Below are positions 38,368 through 46,058 of a stretch of DNA of 64,000 bases, piece by piece. The stretch's first letter is position 1. The number at the start of each line of letters is the position of its first letter. Where the stretch lies: assembly GCF_007018905.1 (NCBI RefSeq), contig NZ_CP041402.1:5196001-5260000 (forward strand). The letters run 5' to 3'. Made by a program: the position numbers and the translations under genes. The stretch comes from Tardiphaga sp. vice304 (lineage in GTDB: Bacteria > Pseudomonadota > Alphaproteobacteria > Rhizobiales > Xanthobacteraceae). The notes below the pieces were generated by a model that ran no database searches, was not told the origin of the DNA, and was given only the letters and a program-made list of their open reading frames with translations.

Positions 38368-38949
38368 ATGGCCGACCGATCTACCAGCACCAAGCGCCCG
38401 CGAAAACCGGCCGACCGCGAGCGCAATACCGCGCGCACCGCCACCACCGGCAATCCTGGCAAGGATCCTGGCAAGAATCCTGGCAAGAATCAGGACCTCG
38501 TCAGCCAGGTGGTCTGGGACATCGCGTCGATCAACGTTCACATCGACGAAATTCGCCAATTCTGGGCCAAGGAGATCGGTATCAGCGGTCCGCAATGGAT
38601 GATCCTGATGGCCATTGGCGATCTCGACCGCGGTAACGGCGTCTCCGTCAAGGAGGTCTCGGCAATGCTCCACGTCGATCCGTCCTTCGTCACCACCCAG
38701 TCCAAGATGCTGGAAAAGAACGGCTTCATACGCCGCGTCCCGTCGACCGAAGACGCCCGGGTGGTGCTGATGTCGCTGTCCGACAAGGCCGGCAAGAAAC
38801 TCGCAGTGCTGTCGTCGCGGCGCGACAACCTCACCGCGTTCGTATTCTCCGGCTATGACGAGGCGGCCCTGCGAGACATCAGCGATCAGCTCAGCGCGCT
38901 CAAGAGCCGGCTGGAAAAGGCGACGCTGATGCTTTCGATCGTCGGCTGA
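38368..38949 (+). CDS. MarR-family transcriptional regulator with repeated N-terminal extension
   Basis: A 193-residue protein. Residues 1-42 are a basic, disordered extension containing tandem 12-base repeats that encode NPGKDPGKNPGKN. The winged-helix MarR domain follows (GISGPQWMILMAIGDLDRGN, then VKEVSAMLHVDPSFVTTQSK and the wing IRRVPSTEDARVVLMSLSDK). It is divergent from the porin and convergent with the hydrolase-fold gene, so its target could be itself or the porin. The ligand is unknown. Confidence 0.85.
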   Translation: MADRSTSTKRPRKPADRERNTARTATTGNPGKDPGKNPGKNQDLVSQVVWDIASINVHIDEIRQFWAKEIGISGPQWMILMAIGDLDRGNGVSVKEVSAMLHVDPSFVTTQSKMLEKNGFIRRVPSTEDARVVLMSLSDKAGKKLAVLSSRRDNLTAFVFSGYDEAALRDISDQLSALKSRLEKATLMLSIVG

Positions 38950-38969
38950 CGCCCCGGCAGCCGCGCATT

Positions 38970-40139
38970 CTACTTCTTGCGGCGCACCAGCTGGTCGGCG
39001 ATCCAGTCGAAGATGAATTCGCTGCCGATGGTGGGATTGTCGCGCTGGGCGTGCGAGGCCGCCGTCTCCGAGGCTGAAAAAATCTTCAGGTCGAGTTTCA
39101 CGCCGTCGGCGATCAGCGCATCGCAACACCGCGCGACGTGATCGGCATCGAGCCAGTCATGTTCGCCGAGCGCGACGAGGATCGGGCAGCGGATGTTTTG
39201 CGCGGTATTGCTGCGGGTCAGCCGGTCGATATGTTCGGCAAAATTCAGCGAAGCCGGATTCGCAGCGGGGCGCGCGGCGAGAAAAGCCCGCTCGTGCAGA
39301 TCCCAGATCCCGGCGTCGCAGACGGCAGCCCTGAACCGATCGTCGAAACTGGCGCAACGGGTGGCGAAGGCGGCGCCCAGCCCGTCGCCGAACACGGCGA
39401 TCCTGTTCTGATCGACGTCCGGGCGCTCCACCAGATAGTCCACCCAACTGCTGATCGCGGCTTCGATCTCGTAGCGCCCGGATTTACGCTCGGATTTACG
39501 CTCGGAGGAGCCTCGCGGGCCGTGCCCGGGCAGATCGACCAGCAACAGCGACAGCCCGCGCTCATGGGCATAACGCGGCATCCGGTAAAGGTGATCTTCC
39601 TTGTAATGGTCGGGAGCGGCGATGCAGATCACCACCGGCCGACGCGACCGGCCGGGCGCCGGCAGGAAATAACCCTGCATGGCGCGGCCGTCCGGCAGAG
39701 CGAGACCGACCACCACGCCGGCCGGCGTCGAATGCATCAGATAGAGCTGTGAACATCGGTGCATGTGTTCGAGCGCGCGGTCGTTACGCACGTCCCGATC
39801 GCCGACGAAGGCCAGCGCCGTCCGGTAATAATTGGCGGCCCGAAGCCAGTTGCTGAGCGCCGTCTTGACGTGGCCTGCGGCAAACGCCGTCTCGCCGCGC
39901 TGCCGGTTGAAGTCGGCGATCCGCATCCACTGGCGGTGCCAGCTATCCTCGCAGGCGGGATCGATCGCACTCGCCGTCAGCAGGCATTCGGAAATCGTGC
40001 TGCCGCCTTCCTGGGCGGCACCGAGCACGCGCAGAAACTGAAACGAGCATTCGTCGTGGCCGGGCCACTGCATCCATCCCCGCGGATCATAGAACGGAGG
40101 CGCGCTGTCGATAGCAACGATGACCAATCCCCCGAACAA
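38970..40139 (-). CDS. Alpha/beta-hydrolase fold protein with glycine at the nucleophile position
   Basis: A protein of up to 389 residues resembling the FrsA / pseudooxynicotine-hydrolase group. A helical N-terminal part precedes the core at about 160-385. The oxyanion region VDLPGHGPRGSS, the acid loop GEHDWLD and a C-terminal histidine (H363 in ASHAQRD) are present. The nucleophile elbow, normally GxSxG, reads GDGLG at 251-255, so the serine is missing and hydrolase activity is doubtful. A tandem 12-base repeat encodes ERKSERKSG. The start is uncertain (TTG at 40139; the next in-frame ATG is at 40073). The gene is divergent from the injection-system operon across 238 bases. Confidence 0.75.
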   Translation of the reverse strand: MFGGLVIVAIDSAPPFYDPRGWMQWPGHDECSFQFLRVLGAAQEGGSTISECLLTASAIDPACEDSWHRQWMRIADFNRQRGETAFAAGHVKTALSNWLRAANYYRTALAFVGDRDVRNDRALEHMHRCSQLYLMHSTPAGVVVGLALPDGRAMQGYFLPAPGRSRRPVVICIAAPDHYKEDHLYRMPRYAHERGLSLLLVDLPGHGPRGSSERKSERKSGRYEIEAAISSWVDYLVERPDVDQNRIAVFGDGLGAAFATRCASFDDRFRAAVCDAGIWDLHERAFLAARPAANPASLNFAEHIDRLTRSNTAQNIRCPILVALGEHDWLDADHVARCCDALIADGVKLDLKIFSASETAASHAQRDNPTIGSEFIFDWIADQLVRRKK

Positions 40140-40377
40140 TCAGCAGAGACACGTCTTCAATCAGGCCGCTCACACATACAACAAATTTATGACAGCGAAA
40201 CAATTAATCACACTATAGCCCGACCCGCTTGGCGCTCACCCCGCCGGCATGCCGCAAAACGGATCGCGTTGTGAAAGCCAACAATTAATTCTACTCAGGG
40301 TTGCATTAACATCGGATTGCTGCGACCATGGGCTGAGTTTCGGATGACGTTCGATCAACGTAGCCCGCGGGTAGATC
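40140..40377. promoter_or_regulatory. Probable promoter region of the contractile injection system operon
   Basis: A 238-base divergent gap that is distinctly AT-richer than its flanks (for example ACAAATTTATGACAGCGAAA, then CAATTAATCACACTATAGCC). All structural genes downstream run in one direction with short gaps or overlaps, so the main promoter is expected here. ACTATAG near 40211 could be a -10 element, but no convincing -35 was found at the right distance. Confidence 0.45.
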
Positions 40378-40959
40378 ATGGAACTGATAGAGACGGTTTG
40401 CGAACTCATTCGGCAGCGGCTCAACGCCTACTTCCAGAACATCGATCGCAGCGACGAAGACCGGGTGGTGCTCTCCAACATCGTCGATCATGACGGCGCA
40501 ATCTGCCAGGGCGCCAAGGACAAGGTCGTGATGGTGCTGACCAACATCACCCATGAGACCATTGTCAGCACCTACAATTCGGCCGCCCGCACCAGTTCCA
40601 CCAGCTACGCCATCGTCCAGCCGCCGATCTACATCAACCTGTTCATCCTGTTCTTCGCCAATTTCTACGACCGGCAATATGCGCAAGGCCTCGCGATGAT
40701 TTCGCGGACCATCAGCTTCTTTCAGCAGAATCCCAGGTTCACCCACGCCAACATGCCGGACCTCGACGCGCGGATCGACAAGATCACGATGGAGATCACC
40801 AATCTCGATCTGCTGCAGGCCAATTACCTGATGGGCATGCTGGGCACGAAATACCTGCCCTCGGTCTATTACAAACTGCGGATGATCCCGTTCGCCAGCG
40901 ACGCGATGCAGGCGGCGGTGCCGGCCGCGCAAGGCGTCGATGCGCCGAAGTCGACATAG
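40378..40959 (+). CDS. eCIS tube-terminator / cap protein (Afp16/Pvc16-like, DUF4255)
   Basis: A 193-residue protein matching the DUF4255/Pvc16 pattern. The N-terminal helix is MELIETVCELIRQRLNAYFQ; the middle segment is YAIVQPPIYINLFILFFANF, with DRQYAQGLAMISRTISFFQQ and later ANYLMGMLGTKYLPSVYYKL. In Afp and PVC particles this protein caps the distal end of tube and sheath and fixes length together with the tape measure. It is the first gene of the eCIS cluster, with a weak GGTAG ribosome site, and the next gene starts 9 bases after its stop. Confidence 0.88.
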   Translation: MELIETVCELIRQRLNAYFQNIDRSDEDRVVLSNIVDHDGAICQGAKDKVVMVLTNITHETIVSTYNSAARTSSTSYAIVQPPIYINLFILFFANFYDRQYAQGLAMISRTISFFQQNPRFTHANMPDLDARIDKITMEITNLDLLQANYLMGMLGTKYLPSVYYKLRMIPFASDAMQAAVPAAQGVDAPKST

Positions 40960-40968
40960 GGGGGCGCG

Positions 40969-42255
40969 ATGCCGCAGACCGCCGACCCGATCGACAGCGC
41001 CGTACGCTATCACTACCCGACGACGCATGCACTGAAGCGGGACGCGGAGGATCGCGCGGCCTATTACGAGACCTTGATGCAGGTCAGGTTCCGGCATCCG
41101 TACTACAACCGCAACGACGATGCCTGCCCGGATCTTGCGGCGCGCCCGACGGCGGCCGCGCAACAGGCGATGTCCGCGCTCGGCCTGCTGTTCCGCGACG
41201 ACGGCGCCTCGTTCTCGGTGCTGTACAACCGGACCCGCAGCGATGCGCTGGCCTCCTGGCTGGCGCGCCAGGGCCGCGGCGGACAGTTCTGGACCCGGCT
41301 GACTTTCGTGCTGACGTCACGCAGCCCCTATTTCATCAATGTCACCGACCTTCCGATCGACCTCGATCCGCTCCGGGAGAATCTTTATCTCGCCAATCAG
41401 GCCGCGCATGACGATCCGGAAGTCGGGATCCTGCTCAATCCCGGCCGCATCGTCAGCGCCGAGCAGTTGATCCCCGTCACCGGGTCGCAGTATCAGGCGC
41501 GGGTTTCGATGGACGTTCGCGGCATCGCGGTGCGCGCGATTTCCGGCGAGGTGGTGCTGTGCGAGCCGCGCTGTGTCCCGGAAAACCAGTCCGCGCCGCC
41601 GGCAGTTTGCCTCGGCTGGTTGGCCGGCCTGCCCGCCACGACGCCGGATCGCTGCCGCGACACGATCTACCTCAATTTCGGAATGCTTCCTGAAGACAAA
41701 TACACGATCGACACGATCGCCGACAGCGGCGACGTGATCCGGCAGGAGGTCCGGCTCTACACCGCCGACGCGCCGACGCCGCTGGGCCTGATCGACCTTT
41801 TGTTCAGCGAGCCCTTTGCCGGCGCCGGCGGGATCTATCCCGTCAGCGATCCCGCGCGCGATGACGTCACCATCAGCGGCGTCGACTATGTCCTGAACTT
41901 CGGCGCGAGGTCGACGTTGTGGCGCTATTATATCGTGCCGCCTGCTCCCGACACGGCCTATGACGATCTGGCAATCGAATGCCTGGCGCCGGATCCGGCG
42001 CTGAGCTTTGCCGGCCCCGTCTCGGTCATCCTCGCCAACGGCGCGCCGGCCTATCTTTTCGTCTCCGAGCAGCCGCTGCTGCTACAGCAGCAGTCGATCT
42101 ACCGCTTCCGCCTGAAAGGGAGGCTGCGCCATCGCCGTCTCGAAGAGGACACGCTGGTCGATCGCCTGCCCGTCGCAGCCCCGCAACAAGTCTTGCCGCA
42201 AACCGACGAGGCCGGCGCGGCGCGCAACTATTCCGACATCTACGTCTACGTGTGA
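40969..42255 (+). CDS. Unrecognised eCIS-cluster protein, 428 aa
   Basis: No family is recognised. The protein is soluble, with no signal peptide or membrane segment. An N-terminal part (YYETLMQVRFRHPYYNRNDD, about residues 31-50) is followed by beta-rich sequence and a C-terminal tail. It sits between the tube terminator and the sheath on the same strand (GGGGG ribosome site before the ATG at 40969), so it is surely part of the system. The C-terminal segment ends ARNYSDIYVYV. It could be a structural adaptor, a fibre-like component or an assembly factor; the sequence does not decide. Confidence 0.7.
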   Translation: MPQTADPIDSAVRYHYPTTHALKRDAEDRAAYYETLMQVRFRHPYYNRNDDACPDLAARPTAAAQQAMSALGLLFRDDGASFSVLYNRTRSDALASWLARQGRGGQFWTRLTFVLTSRSPYFINVTDLPIDLDPLRENLYLANQAAHDDPEVGILLNPGRIVSAEQLIPVTGSQYQARVSMDVRGIAVRAISGEVVLCEPRCVPENQSAPPAVCLGWLAGLPATTPDRCRDTIYLNFGMLPEDKYTIDTIADSGDVIRQEVRLYTADAPTPLGLIDLLFSEPFAGAGGIYPVSDPARDDVTISGVDYVLNFGARSTLWRYYIVPPAPDTAYDDLAIECLAPDPALSFAGPVSVILANGAPAYLFVSEQPLLLQQQSIYRFRLKGRLRHRRLEEDTLVDRLPVAAPQQVLPQTDEAGAARNYSDIYVYV

Positions 42256-42300
42256 GTTCGACTGTGCAACGGAATCCCGCCATCAGATGAGGAGCAGGTC

Positions 42301-44097
42301 ATGTCTACTTATATGAACAGAACGACACCCGGCGTCTACCTGACCGAGTTCAGCGCATTTCCCAAATCCATCCCAGGCGTCGCGACCGCGATACCGGCTT
42401 TCATCGGCTATACCGAAAAATGCGATGTCAGCGGCAAGCAGGCGCTGTTCACGCCGTTCCTGATCAATTCGCTGGCCGACTACGTCGCCATCTTCGGCGA
42501 TGAGTTCAATGCCGTCTACGACATGGCGGACAAGGACAAGGACGGTAAGGCGTATGACGCCGAGAACAGCGACTTCTCCTCGCAGGTCTGGAATGCCACC
42601 ACCAGTGCTTACGATACCACCTATTATGTCTTCACCCGGTCGAGCACGACGTTCCCACGCCAGTCCGAGCAGAACCGGCGGAACCGTCTCGACGCCGATG
42701 ACGAGGAATCGTTCGGGCCATCGTTGCTGGATGAAGATGGCGCCGCCAAGCCTGGCCTGGCCGCCTACAACCTCTACAACAGCCTCCGGATGTTCTACGC
42801 CAATGGCGGCGGCACCTGCTACGTCGTCTCGGTCGGCTTGTTCAGCGCCTCCGCCGCCGTCAGCTACGACGACCTGTCGAAAGGGTTGGCCGCCATCGGC
42901 GAGCAGGTCGGGCCGACCATGCTGGTGATCCCGGACGCCGTGCTGCTGCCGGCCGACGCGCCGCCGACGAACCCGCCGCCGCCTCCGGGCTACATGCCGA
43001 AATCGGCAGGATTTCAGAGTCTGTGCCGGGACATGCTGGCGCAGTGTGCCGCGTTGCAGGACCGCATCGCGATCTTCGATGTCTACGGCACGCAGGATCT
43101 CGACCCGAAGAGCCTGAACTATACGACCGAGCTCAACAACGTGATCGCCAATTTCCAGGAAGCGGTCGGCGACACCAACCTCAATTACGGCATGACGTAT
43201 TTCCCGTTCCTGATCACCTCGATCATCCAGCCCGGCGAGATCACCTATCTGAACTACAGCACGGCGCCGCTGCAGACGATCCTGACCGACGAGGCAGCCT
43301 ATCTGTACCCGCCCGAGAAACCGGCCAATGCCGCTGCCGACAAGGACGACAATGCGACCTATCTGACGCTGAAGGAATGGATCGACTCGATTTCCAAAGC
43401 GGAAAACCGCGACGACACCACGACCGAGGGCCGCAGCCGGATCACCAAGCTGAACCAGAACCTGGTCAACGGCATCCCGAACTACAAGCAGATGACCAAC
43501 GTGTTGTCCTATGTCATGAGCATGCTGCCGCCGAGCGGCGCGATGGCCGGCATCTTCACGGCCAACGATGCCTCGCGCGGCGTCTGGAATGCCCCGGCCA
43601 ATGTGGTGCTGAACTCGGTGGTGCAGCCGAGCATCAAGCTGAACGGCGCGCAGCAGGGCCCGCTCAACGTGCCGATCAACGGCAAGGCGATCGACGTGAT
43701 CCGCGATTTCGTCGGTCGCGGCCCGGTGGTGTGGGGCGCGCGCACGCTCGACGGCAACAGCCTGGATTTTCGCTACATCCAGGTACGCCGCACGCTGATC
43801 TATTGCGAGAGCTCGATCAAGACCGCGCTCAACCAGTTCGTGTTCGCGCCCAATGACGGCAAGACCTGGGTCGGGGTGGTAGCGATGGTATCTGCCTTCC
43901 TGCGAAACCTGTGGGCGCAGGGCGGGTTGATGGGCGACAAGCCCGACGAGGCCTTCACCGTGCAATGCGGCCTCGGCAGCACCATGACCGCCACCGACAT
44001 CCTCAACGGCTACATGGTGGTGCAGGTCACGCTGGCGATGATCCGCCCGGCCGAATTCATCGAACTCACCTTCAAGCAGAAGATGGAAGGCGCCTGA
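42301..44097 (+). CDS. eCIS contractile sheath protein (phage tail sheath family)
   Basis: A 598-residue sheath subunit that polymerises around the inner tube and contracts to drive it forward. The N-terminus TPGVYLTEFSAFPKSIPGVA, then TAIPAFIGYTEK (about residues 9-40), is the classic tail-sheath start. The C-terminal domain has RYIQVRRTLIYCESSIKTAL and ends in EFIELTFKQKMEGA, typical of tail sheaths. Only one sheath gene is present, whereas Afp/PVC clusters have several. GAGCAGG precedes the ATG. Confidence 0.95.
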   Translation: MSTYMNRTTPGVYLTEFSAFPKSIPGVATAIPAFIGYTEKCDVSGKQALFTPFLINSLADYVAIFGDEFNAVYDMADKDKDGKAYDAENSDFSSQVWNATTSAYDTTYYVFTRSSTTFPRQSEQNRRNRLDADDEESFGPSLLDEDGAAKPGLAAYNLYNSLRMFYANGGGTCYVVSVGLFSASAAVSYDDLSKGLAAIGEQVGPTMLVIPDAVLLPADAPPTNPPPPPGYMPKSAGFQSLCRDMLAQCAALQDRIAIFDVYGTQDLDPKSLNYTTELNNVIANFQEAVGDTNLNYGMTYFPFLITSIIQPGEITYLNYSTAPLQTILTDEAAYLYPPEKPANAAADKDDNATYLTLKEWIDSISKAENRDDTTTEGRSRITKLNQNLVNGIPNYKQMTNVLSYVMSMLPPSGAMAGIFTANDASRGVWNAPANVVLNSVVQPSIKLNGAQQGPLNVPINGKAIDVIRDFVGRGPVVWGARTLDGNSLDFRYIQVRRTLIYCESSIKTALNQFVFAPNDGKTWVGVVAMVSAFLRNLWAQGGLMGDKPDEAFTVQCGLGSTMTATDILNGYMVVQVTLAMIRPAEFIELTFKQKMEGA

Positions 44098-44161
44098 TTC
44101 AGGCGTCTCGTTCTAGCCCCGCAACCGTGTAACCCGCAGCCGCGCATCGGAGGATCCCATC

Positions 44162-44614
44162 ATGGCAGGCGAAGTTCAGGACCAGGTATGGCCGCTCCCG
44201 AAATTCTACTTTTCCGTCAAACTCGGCGACGACGACACCGTCAATTTTCAGGAGGTCAACGGCCTCGACAGCGAGACCCGACCGATCGAGTACCGTCACG
44301 GCAACAGCCCGAGCTTCTACCCGATCAAGATGCCGGGCCTCGGCAAGGTCGGCAACGTCACCATGCGCAAGGGCATCTTCGTCACCGATGCCAAATTGTG
44401 GACCTGGTACAGCGAGATCAAGATGAACACCATCAAACGCCGTACGGTGGTGATCAACCTGCTCGACGAGACCGGCAATCCGAAAATGGTGTGGACGCTG
44501 AACAATGCGTGGCCGACCAAGATCACCGGCACCGACCTGAAATCCGAAGGCAACGAGGTGGCGGTCGAATCCGTCGAGATTGCCTTCGAGACGCTGACGG
44601 TGGCGGCACCGTAG
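44162..44614 (+). CDS. eCIS inner tube protein (Afp1/Pvc1-like, phage tail tube family)
   Basis: A 150-residue tube protein that forms the inner rigid tube. It shows the gp19-type pattern: WPLPKFYFSVKLGDDDTVNF near the start, VNGLDSETRPIEYRHGNSP, then KMPGLGKVGNVTMRKGIF, and C-terminal VAVESVEIAFETLTV. Length is normal for the main tube subunit. It lies 64 bases after the sheath gene and 13 bases before a second tube gene. Confidence 0.93.
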   Translation: MAGEVQDQVWPLPKFYFSVKLGDDDTVNFQEVNGLDSETRPIEYRHGNSPSFYPIKMPGLGKVGNVTMRKGIFVTDAKLWTWYSEIKMNTIKRRTVVINLLDETGNPKMVWTLNNAWPTKITGTDLKSEGNEVAVESVEIAFETLTVAAP

Positions 44615-44627
44615 GGCGGATGCGTCG

Positions 44628-45155
44628 ATGCCCGACTACATCCCGCCGCCGAACTTCTACTTTACGGTGACCGTGCTGGGGTCGGGATCGGTATTTGCGC
44701 TGGCGTCCGGTGTCGACGCCAGCTTCCAGGACATCTCGGGACTGCAATCGGAGATCGGCACCGACGACGTCCCGGAGGGCGGCGAGAACCGTTTCGTCCA
44801 CCGGCTGCCGAAGCAGTCGAAATACGCCAACCTCGTGCTGAAGCGCGGCGCCGTCAGCACGCTGTCGTTCTTCGCCGAATGGTTCGGCGGCACCATCGGC
44901 TCGACGTTGTCGTTGCCGGTGCTGCCACAGAACCTGCTGGTGTCGCTGCTCGGGCAGAGCGGCATTCCGATGATCGCCTGGGCGGTGATCAACGCCTATC
45001 CGCTGAAGTGGAGCATGTCGAACCTCAATTCGCAGGACGGCCGGGTGCTGATCGAGTCGCTGGAGCTGTCGTACAATTATTTCGAGCGGCTGAACCTCGG
45101 CGATCCGCTGACCGCAGCCGCGCAGATTGCCAAGGTGGCGGTAAAATATGGCTGA
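44628..45155 (+). CDS. eCIS second tube protein (Afp5/Pvc5-like, baseplate-proximal)
   Basis: A 175-residue tube-fold protein related to the preceding gene (PPPNFYFTVTVLGSG, then DISGLQSEIGTDDVPEGGEN and LIESLELSYNYFERLNLG) but clearly divergent. In Afp/PVC particles a second tube protein starts the tube at the baseplate, and this position next to baseplate genes fits that role. It begins at 44628 with the ATG MPDYIPPP. Confidence 0.9.
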   Translation: MPDYIPPPNFYFTVTVLGSGSVFALASGVDASFQDISGLQSEIGTDDVPEGGENRFVHRLPKQSKYANLVLKRGAVSTLSFFAEWFGGTIGSTLSLPVLPQNLLVSLLGQSGIPMIAWAVINAYPLKWSMSNLNSQDGRVLIESLELSYNYFERLNLGDPLTAAAQIAKVAVKYG

Positions 45156-45173
45156 GCGCCGGGAAACGCAACG

Positions 45174-45356
45174 ATGACCCTGGAGATCAACGAGATCGGC
45201 ATCACGATGCGTGTCCGCAGCGACCCCGTATTGGCCGCCGTGACAGACGCCGATGTGCCGGGCGCGCCGGCCAGCGCCACGACCGCGCGCGACGAGCTCG
45301 TCGAACTCTGCGTGCGGCGCGTGCTGCGCGAGCTGCGCGCGGCAAAGGAGCGCTAG
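45174..45356 (+). CDS. eCIS small protein (Afp6/Pvc6-like, DUF5908)
   Basis: A 60-residue protein with an N-terminal beta-strand motif MTLEINEIGITMRVRS, a variable linker and a helical C-terminus (RDELVELCVRRVLRELRAAK). Size, pattern and position between the second tube protein and the LysM protein match DUF5908 of eCIS clusters, whose role is not established. Its stop is immediately followed by the next ATG (TAG|ATG). Confidence 0.82.
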   Translation: MTLEINEIGITMRVRSDPVLAAVTDADVPGAPASATTARDELVELCVRRVLRELRAAKER

Positions 45357-46058
45357 ATGAGCTATTCCGGCAGCCTCAGCAAGATGAAGATCCTGGCCTT
45401 CAGCGACGACAAGTTCGCCAGCTCGGTCGGCGAGTTCTCCGTCTTCATCAATCCGGCGTCCTACGCGCGCTCCTACAAGATTCTGTACAACGACCGCCAG
45501 GCCCAGGGCAGCAACGGTCCGTCGCCGAAATTCAACCGCACGCTGTCGGACACCGTGAAGTTCGAGCTGGTGTTCGACGGCACCGGCGTCGTCGGGAGTC
45601 CGCTGCCCGGCGTGGTGCCGTTCATGGAAGACGGAATCCGGACCCAGATCGACACCTTCATGAAGCTGGTGTTCAGCTACAATGGCAACATTCACAGCCC
45701 CAACTTTCTCGAAATTAGCTGGGGGACACTGCTATTCAAGTGCCGGCTATCGACGCTCGACATCAACTACACGCTGTTCAAGCCGGACGGCACGCCGCTG
45801 CGGGCCCGCGCCAACGCGCTGTTCACCAGCTTTCTCAGCGAAGCCGACCTGGCGCGTCAGGCCAAGAAGAGCTCGCCGGACCTGTCTCACGTCGTCACGG
45901 TGAAGGGCGGCGATACGCTGCCGCTCTTGTGCTTCGACATCTACGGCACCAGCCTGCCCTACCTCGAAGTCGCGCGGGTCAACGGCCTCGATCATTTCCG
46001 CAACCTGGTAGCCGGCACGCAACTCATGTTCCCGCCGTTGCAGGAATCCGTGACATGA
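45357..46058 (+). CDS. eCIS baseplate protein with LysM domain (Afp7/Pvc7-like)
   Basis: A 233-residue baseplate component. The N-terminal part (GEFSVFINPASYARSYKILY) is the gp53-like portion; the C-terminal LysM module occupies about 178-228 (SHVVTVKGGDTLPLLCFDIY, then PYLEVARVNGLD and GTQLMFPP). It joins tube and baseplate around the spike. Its stop overlaps the next start as ATGA, so expression is coupled to the spike protein. Confidence 0.93.
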   Translation: MSYSGSLSKMKILAFSDDKFASSVGEFSVFINPASYARSYKILYNDRQAQGSNGPSPKFNRTLSDTVKFELVFDGTGVVGSPLPGVVPFMEDGIRTQIDTFMKLVFSYNGNIHSPNFLEISWGTLLFKCRLSTLDINYTLFKPDGTPLRARANALFTSFLSEADLARQAKKSSPDLSHVVTVKGGDTLPLLCFDIYGTSLPYLEVARVNGLDHFRNLVAGTQLMFPPLQESVT

